Positions 33,192-41,968 of a DNA stretch of 63,414 nt are shown piece after piece. The DNA is from JBCCFW01 sp039029535 (GTDB lineage Bacteria; Acidobacteriota; JBCCFW01): positions 1 through 63,414 of the forward strand of contig JBCCFW010000022.1 in NCBI GenBank assembly GCA_039029535.1, in the 5' to 3' direction. Made by a program: the position numbers and the translations under genes. Under the pieces are notes generated by a model. It did no database searches, was not told the origin of the DNA, and was given only the letters and a program-made list of their open reading frames with translations. Position 1 is the stretch's first letter; every line of letters begins with the position of its first letter.

Positions 33192-35057
33192 ATGCCGCGG
33201 AAGGACGAAGCGACAGGGGACGAGCACGCCTCGCGCCTCGGTGAGCGCTTGCGCGAGGCCCGCAACCACGCTGGCCTGAGCGTTCGCGAGCTGGCCGCCG
33301 AGCTGAGCGTCTCCCCCGCCACGGTGAGCGCTGCCGAACGTGGCAGCGATCCCCGTCATTCCACGCTGGTCCGCTACGCCGAGGTTCTCAACGAGCTGAC
33401 GCCCGACCGCTTGCTGCACGTGGGCGCTCCCCTCCGGCCCCGAGCGTCCGACGCCGTCTGGCAGCATCTCCGCGACGTCTTCGGCTTCACCATCGCGACC
33501 TTCCGCTACGAGCTGACGCTCGAGCCCTCGGGTCGACGCATGGCCCGCTTCGAAGCCTCGGGCGTGAGCGCGACCGGCGGCCTCGACACGGCTCCATGTC
33601 GCCAGCGTGTCATGCAGCTCCTGTTTCGAGGCTCGCAGGAGGCACGTCTCGACCTGGCCGCCGAGGAGCTGCCCGACGACGGCTTCGAGCTGGTGTTGCC
33701 CGACGCCGCGTTCCGCCACCGCTTCCGCTTCGACGGTCGTCACCTCTCCTACGCGCGCTGGCAGGTCCCGGACGAGGACCCACCCGCCTATCTCCCCGAG
33801 CCCGGGCGGCTCGCCTTGTCGGCCCCCTTCGGCGAGGGCGTGTCGTTCCCCGTCGAGCACCCGGTCGAGCGCTTGGAGCTGCTGCTCCGCCTCCCGGAGG
33901 GAGACGGCGAGCCCGAGGCGCGTCCCGGCTGCTGGACCGACCTCCAGGCCGGCCTCTCCGAGGAGCGCGACTTCACCCCGTCCCTGCACCCCGCGGGTCT
34001 CCCGGTCACCTGGAACGCGGAAACCAGCTCCCTGGAGATGGTCGTCGACCGGCCGGTCTTCGGTCTCTACTACGGTCTTGGTTGGGACGAGGAAGAGGAT
34101 GACGACGCCGAGCCTCTCGAGGCCACGCCCTGCGCGGCAGCCGAGGGCGAGACCCTGGCCCAGGTGCTGCGCGCGGCCCGCGACGCCTGCCAACTCTCCC
34201 AGCGTCAGCTCGCCGGACGCCTCAACCTCTCGCACGTCACCGTGGCACGTGCAGAGGAGGGCCACGACGTCCGGCGCTCCACGCTCCAGCGCTACCTGAC
34301 CCTCCCCGGCCTCACCCCCAGCCAGCTCGTGAGCAACTCGCGCACGCGGCCGTTGACTCGAGCCGAGATCTGGGAGCACCACCGCGCCTTGCTCGGCGTG
34401 CAGTCCGACCTCGAGCGGAAGAGCCTCTTCGTCGAGCCCAGCGGCGACGCACACGCGCTCTACGAGACGGTCGGCCTGCGTCGGGCCCGCCCCAGCCAGA
34501 CCGACCTGCGCATTCGCTACGGATCGGCGCAATCACCCAGCCAGGACGTCCCCACCGAGCTGGAGAAGGTCGAGGAAGCCGCCGCCCGTCAGGCCGAGCT
34601 CGCCGGCCTGCGCACGCGCGTCGTCAAGCGTCATCAGGGTCGGCTCATCCACGAGATCATCGTGCCGCGCGAGCTGGCCGGTGAGGGCGCCACCTTCGCC
34701 CGCACCATCTTCACGCCCGAGGTCTTCGACCCACAGGTCAAGCTCGACGACGGTGTCGCTCCCAGCCCCGACGGCATGCTCGACGGCGCGGCGATCATGG
34801 TCTTCCACGCCGTGCGCGCGCTCGAGCTGAAGATCCAGTTCCCGAAGGGTTACTGGCCGTCTCAGTTCTGGTTCGGCGTGCACCCGCGGATGATGCTGGC
34901 CGGTCCGACCCGCTGCGCCGATCTCGCCGAGCAGCTCCATCCGGAAGGTCTCGGCCACGAGGTCGACGCGAAGAAGGGCTCGGTCGTGCTCCGGGCAGAC
35001 CATCCCCTCATCGGGTTCATGTACGACGTCTTCTGGGCTCCGCCGCGAGCGGAGTGA
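33192..35057 (+). CDS. Internally duplicated XRE-family DNA-binding protein
   Basis: A 621-residue protein made of two copies of the same plan: an XRE/Cro helix-turn-helix (residues about 14-68 and 318-378) followed by a domain of about 240 residues. The HTH copies read GERLREARNHAGLSVRELAAELSVSPATVSAAERG and AQVLRAARDACQLSQRQLAGRLNLSHVTVARAEEG. Each long domain begins W.H/HR..FG/LGV and contains a FRY/SLFVEPSG segment and a late FGLYY/IGFMYD strand. A single chain with two HTHs could bind DNA like a covalent dimer. The ligand or target is unknown. Confidence 0.75.
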   Translation: MPRKDEATGDEHASRLGERLREARNHAGLSVRELAAELSVSPATVSAAERGSDPRHSTLVRYAEVLNELTPDRLLHVGAPLRPRASDAVWQHLRDVFGFTIATFRYELTLEPSGRRMARFEASGVSATGGLDTAPCRQRVMQLLFRGSQEARLDLAAEELPDDGFELVLPDAAFRHRFRFDGRHLSYARWQVPDEDPPAYLPEPGRLALSAPFGEGVSFPVEHPVERLELLLRLPEGDGEPEARPGCWTDLQAGLSEERDFTPSLHPAGLPVTWNAETSSLEMVVDRPVFGLYYGLGWDEEEDDDAEPLEATPCAAAEGETLAQVLRAARDACQLSQRQLAGRLNLSHVTVARAEEGHDVRRSTLQRYLTLPGLTPSQLVSNSRTRPLTRAEIWEHHRALLGVQSDLERKSLFVEPSGDAHALYETVGLRRARPSQTDLRIRYGSAQSPSQDVPTELEKVEEAAARQAELAGLRTRVVKRHQGRLIHEIIVPRELAGEGATFARTIFTPEVFDPQVKLDDGVAPSPDGMLDGAAIMVFHAVRALELKIQFPKGYWPSQFWFGVHPRMMLAGPTRCADLAEQLHPEGLGHEVDAKKGSVVLRADHPLIGFMYDVFWAPPRAE

Positions 35058-35058
35058 G

Positions 35059-35103
35059 AGGACGCCTGGCGTCCTGAGTCAGAGATCGAATCTCCGACTC
35101 AGG
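35059..35103. terminator. Overlapping hairpins between convergent genes (bidirectional terminator)
   Basis: AGGACGC-CTG-GCGTCCT (35059-35075) overlaps a longer stem formed by 35073-35086 and 35090-35103 (CCTGAGTC...GACTCAGG, 14 bp with one mismatch, CGA loop). The two structures compete for the shared CCT. They fill the gap between the XRE gene and the convergent secreted-protein gene. Confidence 0.6.
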
Positions 35104-35110
35104 ACAGACA

Positions 35111-36841
35111 CTACCGACCGTAGTGGCCGGGTGAGCCGTGGTCGCCGTCCGGGCCGACGGGGACGATGAGGAAGTACTCGTCGCGACCCTCCGTCAGGGG
35201 CACCGTCAGCATGCCGACCTCGTCGACCCCGCCTCGCGGCGTGATGTCGACGAACTCGGGGTTGTTCGGCCAGGCAGCCTCGCCGTCTCCGGGCTTCGGC
35301 GAGAAGCCGCGGTAGATCGCGGAGGTCGTCAGGCAGGGGTTCTCACCCTCGCTCCAGGCCAGGCGGAGCATCGCGGTCGACGGACAGCTCAGTCGCAGCG
35401 TCGCGCCGATGGGCTCGAGCAGGCTACCCACGCAGGTCAGGCCTCCGCTGACCTCGAAGAGGTCGCAGTGGAAGCCCTGCTTGCCCAGCTCGGGGTCGCG
35501 GACGATGACGTCGCGCGGACCGTACTCGGCACCTTCCGCAACGAGCAGGTCGATCTCGAGCGCGAAGTCGAGAGGCCGGACGTCGATGACGGTGACGCCC
35601 TCGCCCATCTCGACGGTGGTTCCCGGGTTGAACGGACCACCGAGGATGGTGAGGGTGTGAATCTCGCCGTCGGGTCGCACGAAGTTCGGGCTCACCGAGT
35701 CGAGAGCGATGGTGTCGCGCAGCACGAGACTGCTCGGCGCGGACATGTGCACGGCGCTGGAGATCACCTCGGTGCGACCATCCTCGGTCAGCTCGAAGAG
35801 AGCACCACGGGCACCGACCTCGAAGGGGTCGGCCTCGGCGTCGAGCACGAGGATGCGACCGCTGCCCGAGAGGGCCAGGGCGACGGGGCTCACGAACTGG
35901 TCGCTCGTGAAGATCTGCTGAACGTTGTTGCCGGCCGGCACGCGCGGATCGATGCGGTAGACGCGGCCGTTGCCACCCGCCTCGCCATCGAGGACGAGCA
36001 AGGTGCCGGTGCTCTCGACGGCGACGTCGCGGAGGTCGCGGAAGTCGGATCGCGCGGCGATGAGATGGGTCAGGCCGCCCGCGCAGCCGAGACCGAAGAC
36101 GGCGCCGACACCATCACCGGGGACGGGGCGCGCGCTGCGGTCGATGACGAAGGTCTCGCCGATGGGGCTGAAGGCGAGCGCGACGGGATCTTCGAAGACG
36201 GAGTCGCGGCCGTCGGGGACGCCGCCGGGGTAGGCCGAGCCGTCGGAGAGGAGCTCGAGCGTGCCATCGGGCAGGACCATGAAGACGCCGCCGTGACCCG
36301 GGGCGCCCGCGCGGTCGCCGCCGAAGCCGGATGGGTCGGCGTCGGGGTCGACGATCATCAGCCCGCCGAGGGGATCCCAGGCGACCTCGACCGGGTCGAC
36401 CAGCACGCCGGTCGGACCGCAGTTCGTGATGCTGTAGCCACAGCGACGGCCGTCGGTGACGAGGTCGAGCCCGCCGGTGGTCTCGTCGACGCGGAACACG
36501 GCACCCGGACCCGCACCGCCACCGGCGTCGGGGCCGAGCCCGGACGGGTCGGCGTCGGGGTCGACCAGGTGGAGCGTGTCGCTGTCGTCGAAGGTGAGCG
36601 CGGTCACGGCGTCGGCGACGCCGGTCATCGCAGTGCTCACGAACGAGTTGGTCCGAGGCGGAGCCGACTCCTCGACGACGACGAGTTGGCCGCCTTCGCC
36701 TCCCTCACCCCCTTCCCCTCCGGGGTCGGCGATGACGATGCGCTCGCACTGCTGTTCGGCAGCGACACCGAGGGCGGGCCACGCGAGCGTGGCAGCCCCG
36801 GCGAGCAGGAGCACGGGAAGACGATGGACGCGCTGAGTCAA
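35111..36841 (-). CDS. Secreted NHL/propeller-like protein
   Basis: A 576-residue exported protein. Starting at TTG 36841, which has GGAG at 7 nt, gives a clean signal peptide (ending GVAA); a GTG at 36892 would add 17 basic residues. Residues 60-400 contain repeated strands of the type DPVALAFSPIGETFVID, DPVEVAWDPLGGLMIVD and SPVALALSGSGRILVLD, each ending in Asp, as in NHL/SMP-30-like beta-propellers. A C-terminal Ig-like part with Cys pairs follows. No catalytic residues can be assigned. Confidence 0.7.
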   Translation of the reverse strand: MTQRVHRLPVLLLAGAATLAWPALGVAAEQQCERIVIADPGGEGGEGGEGGQLVVVEESAPPRTNSFVSTAMTGVADAVTALTFDDSDTLHLVDPDADPSGLGPDAGGGAGPGAVFRVDETTGGLDLVTDGRRCGYSITNCGPTGVLVDPVEVAWDPLGGLMIVDPDADPSGFGGDRAGAPGHGGVFMVLPDGTLELLSDGSAYPGGVPDGRDSVFEDPVALAFSPIGETFVIDRSARPVPGDGVGAVFGLGCAGGLTHLIAARSDFRDLRDVAVESTGTLLVLDGEAGGNGRVYRIDPRVPAGNNVQQIFTSDQFVSPVALALSGSGRILVLDAEADPFEVGARGALFELTEDGRTEVISSAVHMSAPSSLVLRDTIALDSVSPNFVRPDGEIHTLTILGGPFNPGTTVEMGEGVTVIDVRPLDFALEIDLLVAEGAEYGPRDVIVRDPELGKQGFHCDLFEVSGGLTCVGSLLEPIGATLRLSCPSTAMLRLAWSEGENPCLTTSAIYRGFSPKPGDGEAAWPNNPEFVDITPRGGVDEVGMLTVPLTEGRDEYFLIVPVGPDGDHGSPGHYGR

Positions 36842-37103
36842 CGGACGTCTCCGAAGAAACCACGGCCGTTTGATGCGTGACGAAGGAGCCACGTCACGGC
36901 CGAAGGGCCCATCCTGCCAGTTGGATGACCCTGAGTGGACACGTTTCCGATCTAGATCGTAGGCCCCGGCCAGGTAGGGAGTCCAGCGACCAACGGGTCC
37001 TGCCCCCCGGCATGTCAGCCGTGCATCGGACCGAGCACCACGTGGTGGTGATTCGCCACGGGAGACGTCTCTCCCCGGCTCCTTGGCGGTCTGGGCGCAT
37101 CAC

Positions 37104-37135
37104 GCCGACCGGTCCTCAATAGGAGTCCGGTCGGC
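37104..37135. terminator. Hairpin at the stop codon of the HEAT-repeat gene
   Basis: GCCGACCGG (37104-37112) pairs with CCGGTCGGC (37127-37135); an inner TCCT/AGGA extends the stem around a 4-nt loop. The structure overlaps the TGA of the minus-strand HEAT-repeat gene. The adjoining 274-bp gap contains two 12-bp palindromes, at 36948-36959 and 37036-37047, the second with a CACGTG core. Confidence 0.5.
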
Positions 37136-37946
37136 GGAGCCGATCCGATGAAAGACGGGCCTCGGCGACGACCGGACCGCGAGGAGGCCGGGCCGCCAGG
37201 GGCCGACCGGCCTCGGGCTGAAGCTCAGAGTCCGCCGGGAGCTCGATGTCAGGACGCTGAAGCCGGGTCTCCAGGAGGGCGAGGGCCTCGCGGGCTCGCT
37301 GGGCGCTCCGGTCGTCCTCGGTGCCCAGCACCTCCGCGAGCGCGGCCAGGGACTCGGCGTCCGGCGCAGGGCTGAGGCCGACGGCCATGACGGCCAGGCG
37401 ACGGACCTTCGGGTCACCGCTCTCCCAGGCTCGGGCGGAGACCGGCCGCCCAGCGACGCCGAAGCGCAGGGCGCCGTCGAAGGAGGTCAGCTCGGGCGGC
37501 AGGGACGCCTGGTCGACCCAGCGCGCGAGGGTCACGCCGGAATCGAGCTCCCAACCAGCCTCGAGGGCGGCCGCCCGGACCCGCCAGTCGGTGGCCGGGT
37601 CGAGGGCCACGGTCCTCAGGGCCAGGAGCGCGGTCCGCTCGCCGGCGGCTGCCGGCACCCGGAGGCCTGCGGCGGCGGCGGCCCGGACCTGCCAGCTCTC
37701 GGCCGGATCGGCGAGGCGAGCCACCAGCGCCGGGACGATGACCCGGTCGGTGGCGAGCTGATCGGCGAGGAGGACCACGGCCAGCCAGCGGAGGTCCTCC
37801 TCTTCAGAGGCGAGCCCGGCCACCAGCTCCGGCACGCCCACGGGCTCCTCGCTCTCGCTCCCCGCCAGCACCGGACCCGCCAGGCTGAGCAGCAAGAGGA
37901 ATTGAATCGGTACAATCGGGTGAATGCGACGAGTATTGAGTGACAT
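37116..37946 (-). CDS. Exported HEAT-repeat protein
   Basis: A 276-residue protein with signal peptide (about 1-28, ending VLA-G) followed by four or five HEAT-like helical repeats (ASEEEDLRWLAVVLLADQLA; DPAESWQVRAAAAAGLRV; DPATDWRVRAAALEAGWEL; GDPKVRRLAVMAVGL). Such repeats form a curved scaffold for protein binding. ATG 37946 is used; it lies inside a dyad shared with the divergent MocR gene, so that regulator may control this gene. Confidence 0.65.
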   Translation of the reverse strand: MSLNTRRIHPIVPIQFLLLLSLAGPVLAGSESEEPVGVPELVAGLASEEEDLRWLAVVLLADQLATDRVIVPALVARLADPAESWQVRAAAAAGLRVPAAAGERTALLALRTVALDPATDWRVRAAALEAGWELDSGVTLARWVDQASLPPELTSFDGALRFGVAGRPVSARAWESGDPKVRRLAVMAVGLSPAPDAESLAALAEVLGTEDDRSAQRAREALALLETRLQRPDIELPADSELQPEAGRPLAARPPRGPVVAEARLSSDRLRRPDSY

Positions 37947-37956
37947 TGACCTCAAT
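37935..37956. promoter_or_regulatory. Dyad in the HEAT/MocR divergent region
   Basis: ATTGAG-N10-CTCAAT straddles the start codon of the HEAT-repeat gene, in an AT-rich patch. A second imperfect dyad CAAT-N10-ATTG and two ATTGTCAC direct repeats lie just to its right, before the MocR start. MocR-type regulators bind such repeats in their divergent promoter. Confidence 0.35.
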
Positions 37957-37999
37957 CTATGCCTTGATTGTCACCCACAACAAGCCCAACATTGTCACC

Positions 38000-39430
38000 A
38001 TGACGATTTGGTTGCCCGAGCTCACCTCCGACGGTCCTCGTTATCGAGCCATCGCCGACGCCATCGCTACCGCCCGCTCGAAGGGCGAGCTGACGGCGGG
38101 GACGAAGCTGCCTCCCCACCGGGACCTGGCCGACACCCTCGGCGTGACCACCGGCACGGTCACCCGCGCCTACGGCGAGGCGGCCCGGCGGGGGCTGGTC
38201 CGGGGCGAGGTCGGGCGGGGCACCTACGTGCTGCCCTGTCAGGGCGACCCCATCGCCGTCTACCAGCGCCGGGAGAACGACTCGGAGCTCATCGACTTCA
38301 TGGTCAACGCGCCGCCCTCCCCCCGCGGTGGGCTGCACGCCACCGCCCCGGTCGACTTCCTCCGTCGGGTGGCCGACCGCGGCTACGTCGACGAGCTCTT
38401 CGAGTACCAGCCCAGCGGCGGCACGCTCCGTCAGCGCGCGCTCGGCGCGGCCTGGCTCGAGAGCCGCGGCGTGACCGACGCCGAGGGTCGCACGCTCATC
38501 GCCCTCGGCGGCCAGCAGGCCCTGGCGGTGACCTGCATGGCGGAGCTGTCGGCGGGCGATCACGTGGCCACCGCCGACCTCACCTACACCGGTCTCAAGA
38601 CGCTGGCCCATCACCAGGAGCTGAGGCTGGTCGGGCTGTCGCACGACGAGGAGGGCATCCTCCCCGACGCGTTGCGGGCAGCCTGTCGTTCGCGCAGGTT
38701 GTCGGCGCTCTACGTCATCCCCAACATCCACAACCCGACCAGCGCGACCCTGTCACTGGAACGTCGCGAGGAGATCGTCGCCATCGCCCGTGAGCACGAC
38801 CTCGCCATCATCGAGGACGACTCCAACGGTCCGTTGCTCACCGACCCGCTCCCGCCCCTGGCTGCTCTCGCTCCCGAACGCACCTTCTACCTGTGCACCT
38901 TGAGCAAGGCCATCGGTCCGGGATTGCGGCTGGCGTACATCGTGGCCCCGAAGAAGACGACCGGCTGCATGGAGATGGCCATCCGCACGAGCACGTGGAT
39001 GGCGACGCCGCTCATGGTCGAGATGGCGAGCGCGTGGATCGAAGACGGCACCTTGGAGAAGCTCATCGAGGAGAAGCGTCAGGAGACCCGCGTGCGGCAA
39101 GAGCTCGCTCTCGAGCTCCTCGGCGACACGCCCTGCGCGACCACCGACACCAGCCAGTTCCTGTGGATCCCGCTCCCCCGACACGACGGCGACACGAAGG
39201 CCGACGGCGACCTGGTGTGCGGTCCGTGCTGGCGCAGCGACGAGTTCGCCCGTCACGCCAAGGCACAAGGCGTGCGCGTGGCGCCGTGCTCGATCTTCTC
39301 GGTCGGGCGATCCGACTGGCCCGACGCCATCCGCATCACGCTCCCCGAGCCCGACCTCTTGCGCACGGGGCTCACGACCTTGGTCGACCTGCTCGCACAG
39401 GCGCCAGCGCCCGGTGAGGTCATGGCCTAG
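38000..39430 (+). CDS. MocR-type (GntR/aminotransferase) transcriptional regulator
   Basis: A 476-residue fusion: N-terminal GntR winged helix (residues 10-75: YRAIADAIATARSKGELTAGTKLPPHRDLADTLGVTTGTVTRAYGEAARRGLV) and a class-I aminotransferase-like domain (110-470). The pyridoxal-phosphate lysine is Lys303 in TLSKAIGPGLRLAY; the cofactor-binding GGQQAL and NPTSATLS segments are also present. MocR proteins use PLP as a sensor domain and often regulate vitamin B6, GABA or amino-acid genes. Its start ATG 38000 has no strong ribosome-binding site and might be leaderless. Confidence 0.88.
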   Translation: MTIWLPELTSDGPRYRAIADAIATARSKGELTAGTKLPPHRDLADTLGVTTGTVTRAYGEAARRGLVRGEVGRGTYVLPCQGDPIAVYQRRENDSELIDFMVNAPPSPRGGLHATAPVDFLRRVADRGYVDELFEYQPSGGTLRQRALGAAWLESRGVTDAEGRTLIALGGQQALAVTCMAELSAGDHVATADLTYTGLKTLAHHQELRLVGLSHDEEGILPDALRAACRSRRLSALYVIPNIHNPTSATLSLERREEIVAIAREHDLAIIEDDSNGPLLTDPLPPLAALAPERTFYLCTLSKAIGPGLRLAYIVAPKKTTGCMEMAIRTSTWMATPLMVEMASAWIEDGTLEKLIEEKRQETRVRQELALELLGDTPCATTDTSQFLWIPLPRHDGDTKADGDLVCGPCWRSDEFARHAKAQGVRVAPCSIFSVGRSDWPDAIRITLPEPDLLRTGLTTLVDLLAQAPAPGEVMA

Positions 39431-39455
39431 CGAGCAGGAGTGCTGGAGGAGGCGC

Positions 39456-41273
39456 TCACGCCTCGGGCGGAGCGACCTTGGCTTCGAGCTCGGCCCAGCG
39501 CGCGTACAGCGTCTCGACGGCGGCCTGCGCCTCGGCCAGCGCGGAGTGACGCTCTTGCAGGGCGGCGGGATCGGAGGCGATGCCGGGATCGGCCGCGGCG
39601 CTCTCGGCTTCGGAGAGTCGCTCCTCGGCTTCGAGGATGGCCTGCTCCATCCCATCGAACTCGCGCTGCTCGTGGTAGGAGAGCTTCTTCTTCCCCGTGC
39701 CCTTGCGCTCGCTGCGTGAGTCCGCCTTCTTGACCTTGCTCGTTTCCTTGCTGGAAGCACGCTTGGCGGCTTCCCACTGCGCGAGATCGGCGTAGGTCGT
39801 CACGCATCCGCCCGGCTCGACGGCGACCACCGAGGTCGCGACGCGATCGAGAAGGAAGCGGTCGTGGGTGACGAGCACGAGCGCACCGGGGAAGTCGAGG
39901 AGGCTCTGCTCGAGTACCTCGAGCGTGGCGATGTCGAGATCGTTCGTCGGCTCGTCGAGCAAGAGCACGTCGGCCGGGAGCAACATCATCCGCGCCAGCA
40001 GGATGCGGGAACGCTCACCACCCGAGAGCTGACCGACGCTCACCGGGAGCTGCTCGGTGCGGAAGAGGAAGCGCTGAGCCCAGCCGGAGACGTGGACCTG
40101 CTGCCCGCGGAACAGCACCGTGTCGCCGGTCGGCGACAGCGCCTGCTGCAAGCTGATCGAAGGGTCGAGGGACGCGCGGTCCTGCTCGAAGTGAACGACC
40201 TTGAGGTGCGGCGCGCGCTCGATGCGGCCCGTGTCGGGTTCGAGCCCGCCCTCGAGTAGCCGGAGCAAGGTGGTCTTGCCGCTGCCGTTGGCACCGATGA
40301 TGCCGACGCGGGCGCCACGGGTGAGCGGGAGGCTCACGTCGTCGAGCACCGAGCGATCGCCGAGCGACTTGCTCACGCCATGGAGGTCGAGCAGGCGCTT
40401 GGTCTTGCGACCGGAGGCGGAGAGATCGATGCCGGCCTCGATCGTGCGGTTGCGTTCCTTGACCGACGCGAGCTCGTCTTGGAGACGACCGGCCTCGTCG
40501 ATGCGGGCCTTTGCCTTGGTCGTGCGTGCCTTGGGCCCACGACGAAGCCACTCGACCTCACGTCGGACCTGGTTCGCGAGCGTGGTCTCGCGGCTCTCCT
40601 GAGCGAGCCGAGCCTCTTCCCTCTTCTCGAGGAAGTCGGCGTAACCACCGGCGGCCACGAAGAGCCCGGTCGGCCAGGTCGGGCTGAGCTCCATCATCTT
40701 CGTGGCGACGTTCTGGAGGAACCAGCGGTCGTGGCTCACGACGAGGAGGGCGCGTCGCGACACCACGAGGATCTCTTCGAGCCAGAGGATGCCCTCGATG
40801 TCGAGGTGGTTCGTCGGCTCATCCAGCACGAGAAGCTCGGGCTCCCGCGCCAGCTCGCGGACGATGGAGAGCCGCTTCTGCCAGCCGCCGGAGAGCGTGC
40901 GCGCTTCCTGCGCGAAGTCGACGAAGCCCGCGCGTCCGAGCCAGGAGCTCGCGCGTCCGGCCAGCTCGTGCTCGGCCAGGCCGAGGTCCCCGAGCCGTTC
41001 GAGCACGGCGTCTTCCGCGCTCAGGCCCTGGGGGTAGTCGGTGGACTGAGGGACGAAGCCGAGCCGAAGCAGGCGCCGGGCGGTGACGCGACCGGCCTCA
41101 GGCTGCTCATCGTCGACGAGAGTCCGCAGCAGGGTCGACTTGCCAGCACCGTTGGGACCCACCAGTCCGATGCGCTCGCCCTCGCGGATCCCGAAGCCGA
41201 GACCGGAGAAGAGGGTCTTGCCACCGTGGGCGCGGGCGAGCTCTTGGCAGCTCAGCAGCAGGTCGTCGCTCAT
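39456..41273 (-). CDS. uup: ABC-F family ATPase (Uup-like)
   Basis: A 605-residue soluble protein with two ABC domains and no membrane segment. Walker A motifs are GPNGAGKST (39-47) and GANGSGKTT (327-335); signatures are LSGGW and LSGGERSRILLARM; Walker B is LLLDEPTNDLD. The interdomain linker is Arg/Lys-rich (PtIM), and the C-terminus is a coiled coil (FDGMEQAILEAEERLSEAES...) as in Uup. ABC-F proteins act on ribosomes; Uup also affects DNA branch stability. ATG 41273 overlaps the preceding stop as ATGA, placing it last in an SDR-FGE-ABC-F operon. Confidence 0.85.
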   Translation of the reverse strand: MSDDLLLSCQELARAHGGKTLFSGLGFGIREGERIGLVGPNGAGKSTLLRTLVDDEQPEAGRVTARRLLRLGFVPQSTDYPQGLSAEDAVLERLGDLGLAEHELAGRASSWLGRAGFVDFAQEARTLSGGWQKRLSIVRELAREPELLVLDEPTNHLDIEGILWLEEILVVSRRALLVVSHDRWFLQNVATKMMELSPTWPTGLFVAAGGYADFLEKREEARLAQESRETTLANQVRREVEWLRRGPKARTTKAKARIDEAGRLQDELASVKERNRTIEAGIDLSASGRKTKRLLDLHGVSKSLGDRSVLDDVSLPLTRGARVGIIGANGSGKTTLLRLLEGGLEPDTGRIERAPHLKVVHFEQDRASLDPSISLQQALSPTGDTVLFRGQQVHVSGWAQRFLFRTEQLPVSVGQLSGGERSRILLARMMLLPADVLLLDEPTNDLDIATLEVLEQSLLDFPGALVLVTHDRFLLDRVATSVVAVEPGGCVTTYADLAQWEAAKRASSKETSKVKKADSRSERKGTGKKKLSYHEQREFDGMEQAILEAEERLSEAESAAADPGIASDPAALQERHSALAEAQAAVETLYARWAELEAKVAPPEA

Positions 41274-41968
41274 GCGTTGGCGTACACCCGAAAGCCGTAG
41301 TCGGAGTAGCGCATCTCGGGTGGGAGGCTCGAGCGCGCGGAGACTCTGGTGAACTTGCAGTGATGCCGCCAGCTCCCGCCACGGCTCGCCCGACGCGTGC
41401 CGGTGCCAGGTCCCTGCGGCTCGTCGACCGGCTCGACCGCGTACCAGTTGCTGCACCACTCGTGGACGTTGTCGGCCATGCAACGAAGACCATAGGCATT
41501 GGCGCAGGCCTCGCCCGGCACGTGGGGTTCCTTGCGAGCGGCGATGTTGCTCAGACGATCGAGCTGCTCGGGATCGTCCTCACCCCAGGGCCAGCTCATC
41601 CGATCGAGCCCTCCGCGAGAGGCGACCTCGCGCTCGGCCTCGGTGGGTAGTCGGAAGGCGACGTTCAGCTCGGAGGAGAGCCACTCGACGTAGGCGGTCG
41701 CGTCGAACCAGCTCACGCCGACGACGGGTCGGTCGTCGTGAGCGAGCTCGGGCTGGTCGAGGAAGGGCGGTGCGTCATGACCGGTGGCGTCGGTGAAGCG
41801 TCGGTACTCGACGTTGGTGACGGGCGCGACGGCGGCTCGGAAGGCGGGAAGCGTCACGCGACGCGCGGGGGCCTCGTCGTCGCGGGAGCCGTCGCAGCCG
41901 ATCGTCCAGGTGCCGGCGGGCACGAGGACGAGCTCGGGAGCGTGGACCGTCACGGAGAGGTCGCTCAC
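41270..41968 (-). CDS. FGE-sulfatase (SUMF1) fold protein, not a DGR target
   Basis: A 232-residue formylglycine-generating-enzyme-fold protein: VPAGTWTIGCDG, APVTNVEYRRF, PVVGVSWFDATAYVEWL, RLPTEAEREVASRGG, GLRCMADNVHEWCSNWY and the closing RASRGGSW...YGFRV. The two active-site cysteines of true FGE are not in register after GGSW (only one Cys, four residues on), so sulfatase activation is doubtful and a binding role is possible. GTG 41968 overlaps the SDR stop as GTGA. Its 3' end has no DNA similarity to the nearby template repeat. Confidence 0.8.
   Translation of the reverse strand: MSDLSVTVHAPELVLVPAGTWTIGCDGSRDDEAPARRVTLPAFRAAVAPVTNVEYRRFTDATGHDAPPFLDQPELAHDDRPVVGVSWFDATAYVEWLSSELNVAFRLPTEAEREVASRGGLDRMSWPWGEDDPEQLDRLSNIAARKEPHVPGEACANAYGLRCMADNVHEWCSNWYAVEPVDEPQGPGTGTRRASRGGSWRHHCKFTRVSARSSLPPEMRYSDYGFRVYANA

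Noticed and set aside
32973..34532. A 519-codon minus-strand frame opposite the XRE gene
   Set aside because: No motif; the opposite strand has two clear helix-turn-helix domains and a better start.
35138..36880. A 580-codon plus-strand frame opposite the propeller-like protein
   Set aside because: Composition typical of an antisense shadow; the minus strand has signal peptide, Shine-Dalgarno and repeated strands.
41270..41400. The third FGE gene as another DGR target
   Set aside because: Its 3' end aligns with the template only at protein-fold level (GGSW, YGFRV). At the DNA level there is no 140-bp match and no shared CCCGAG border.
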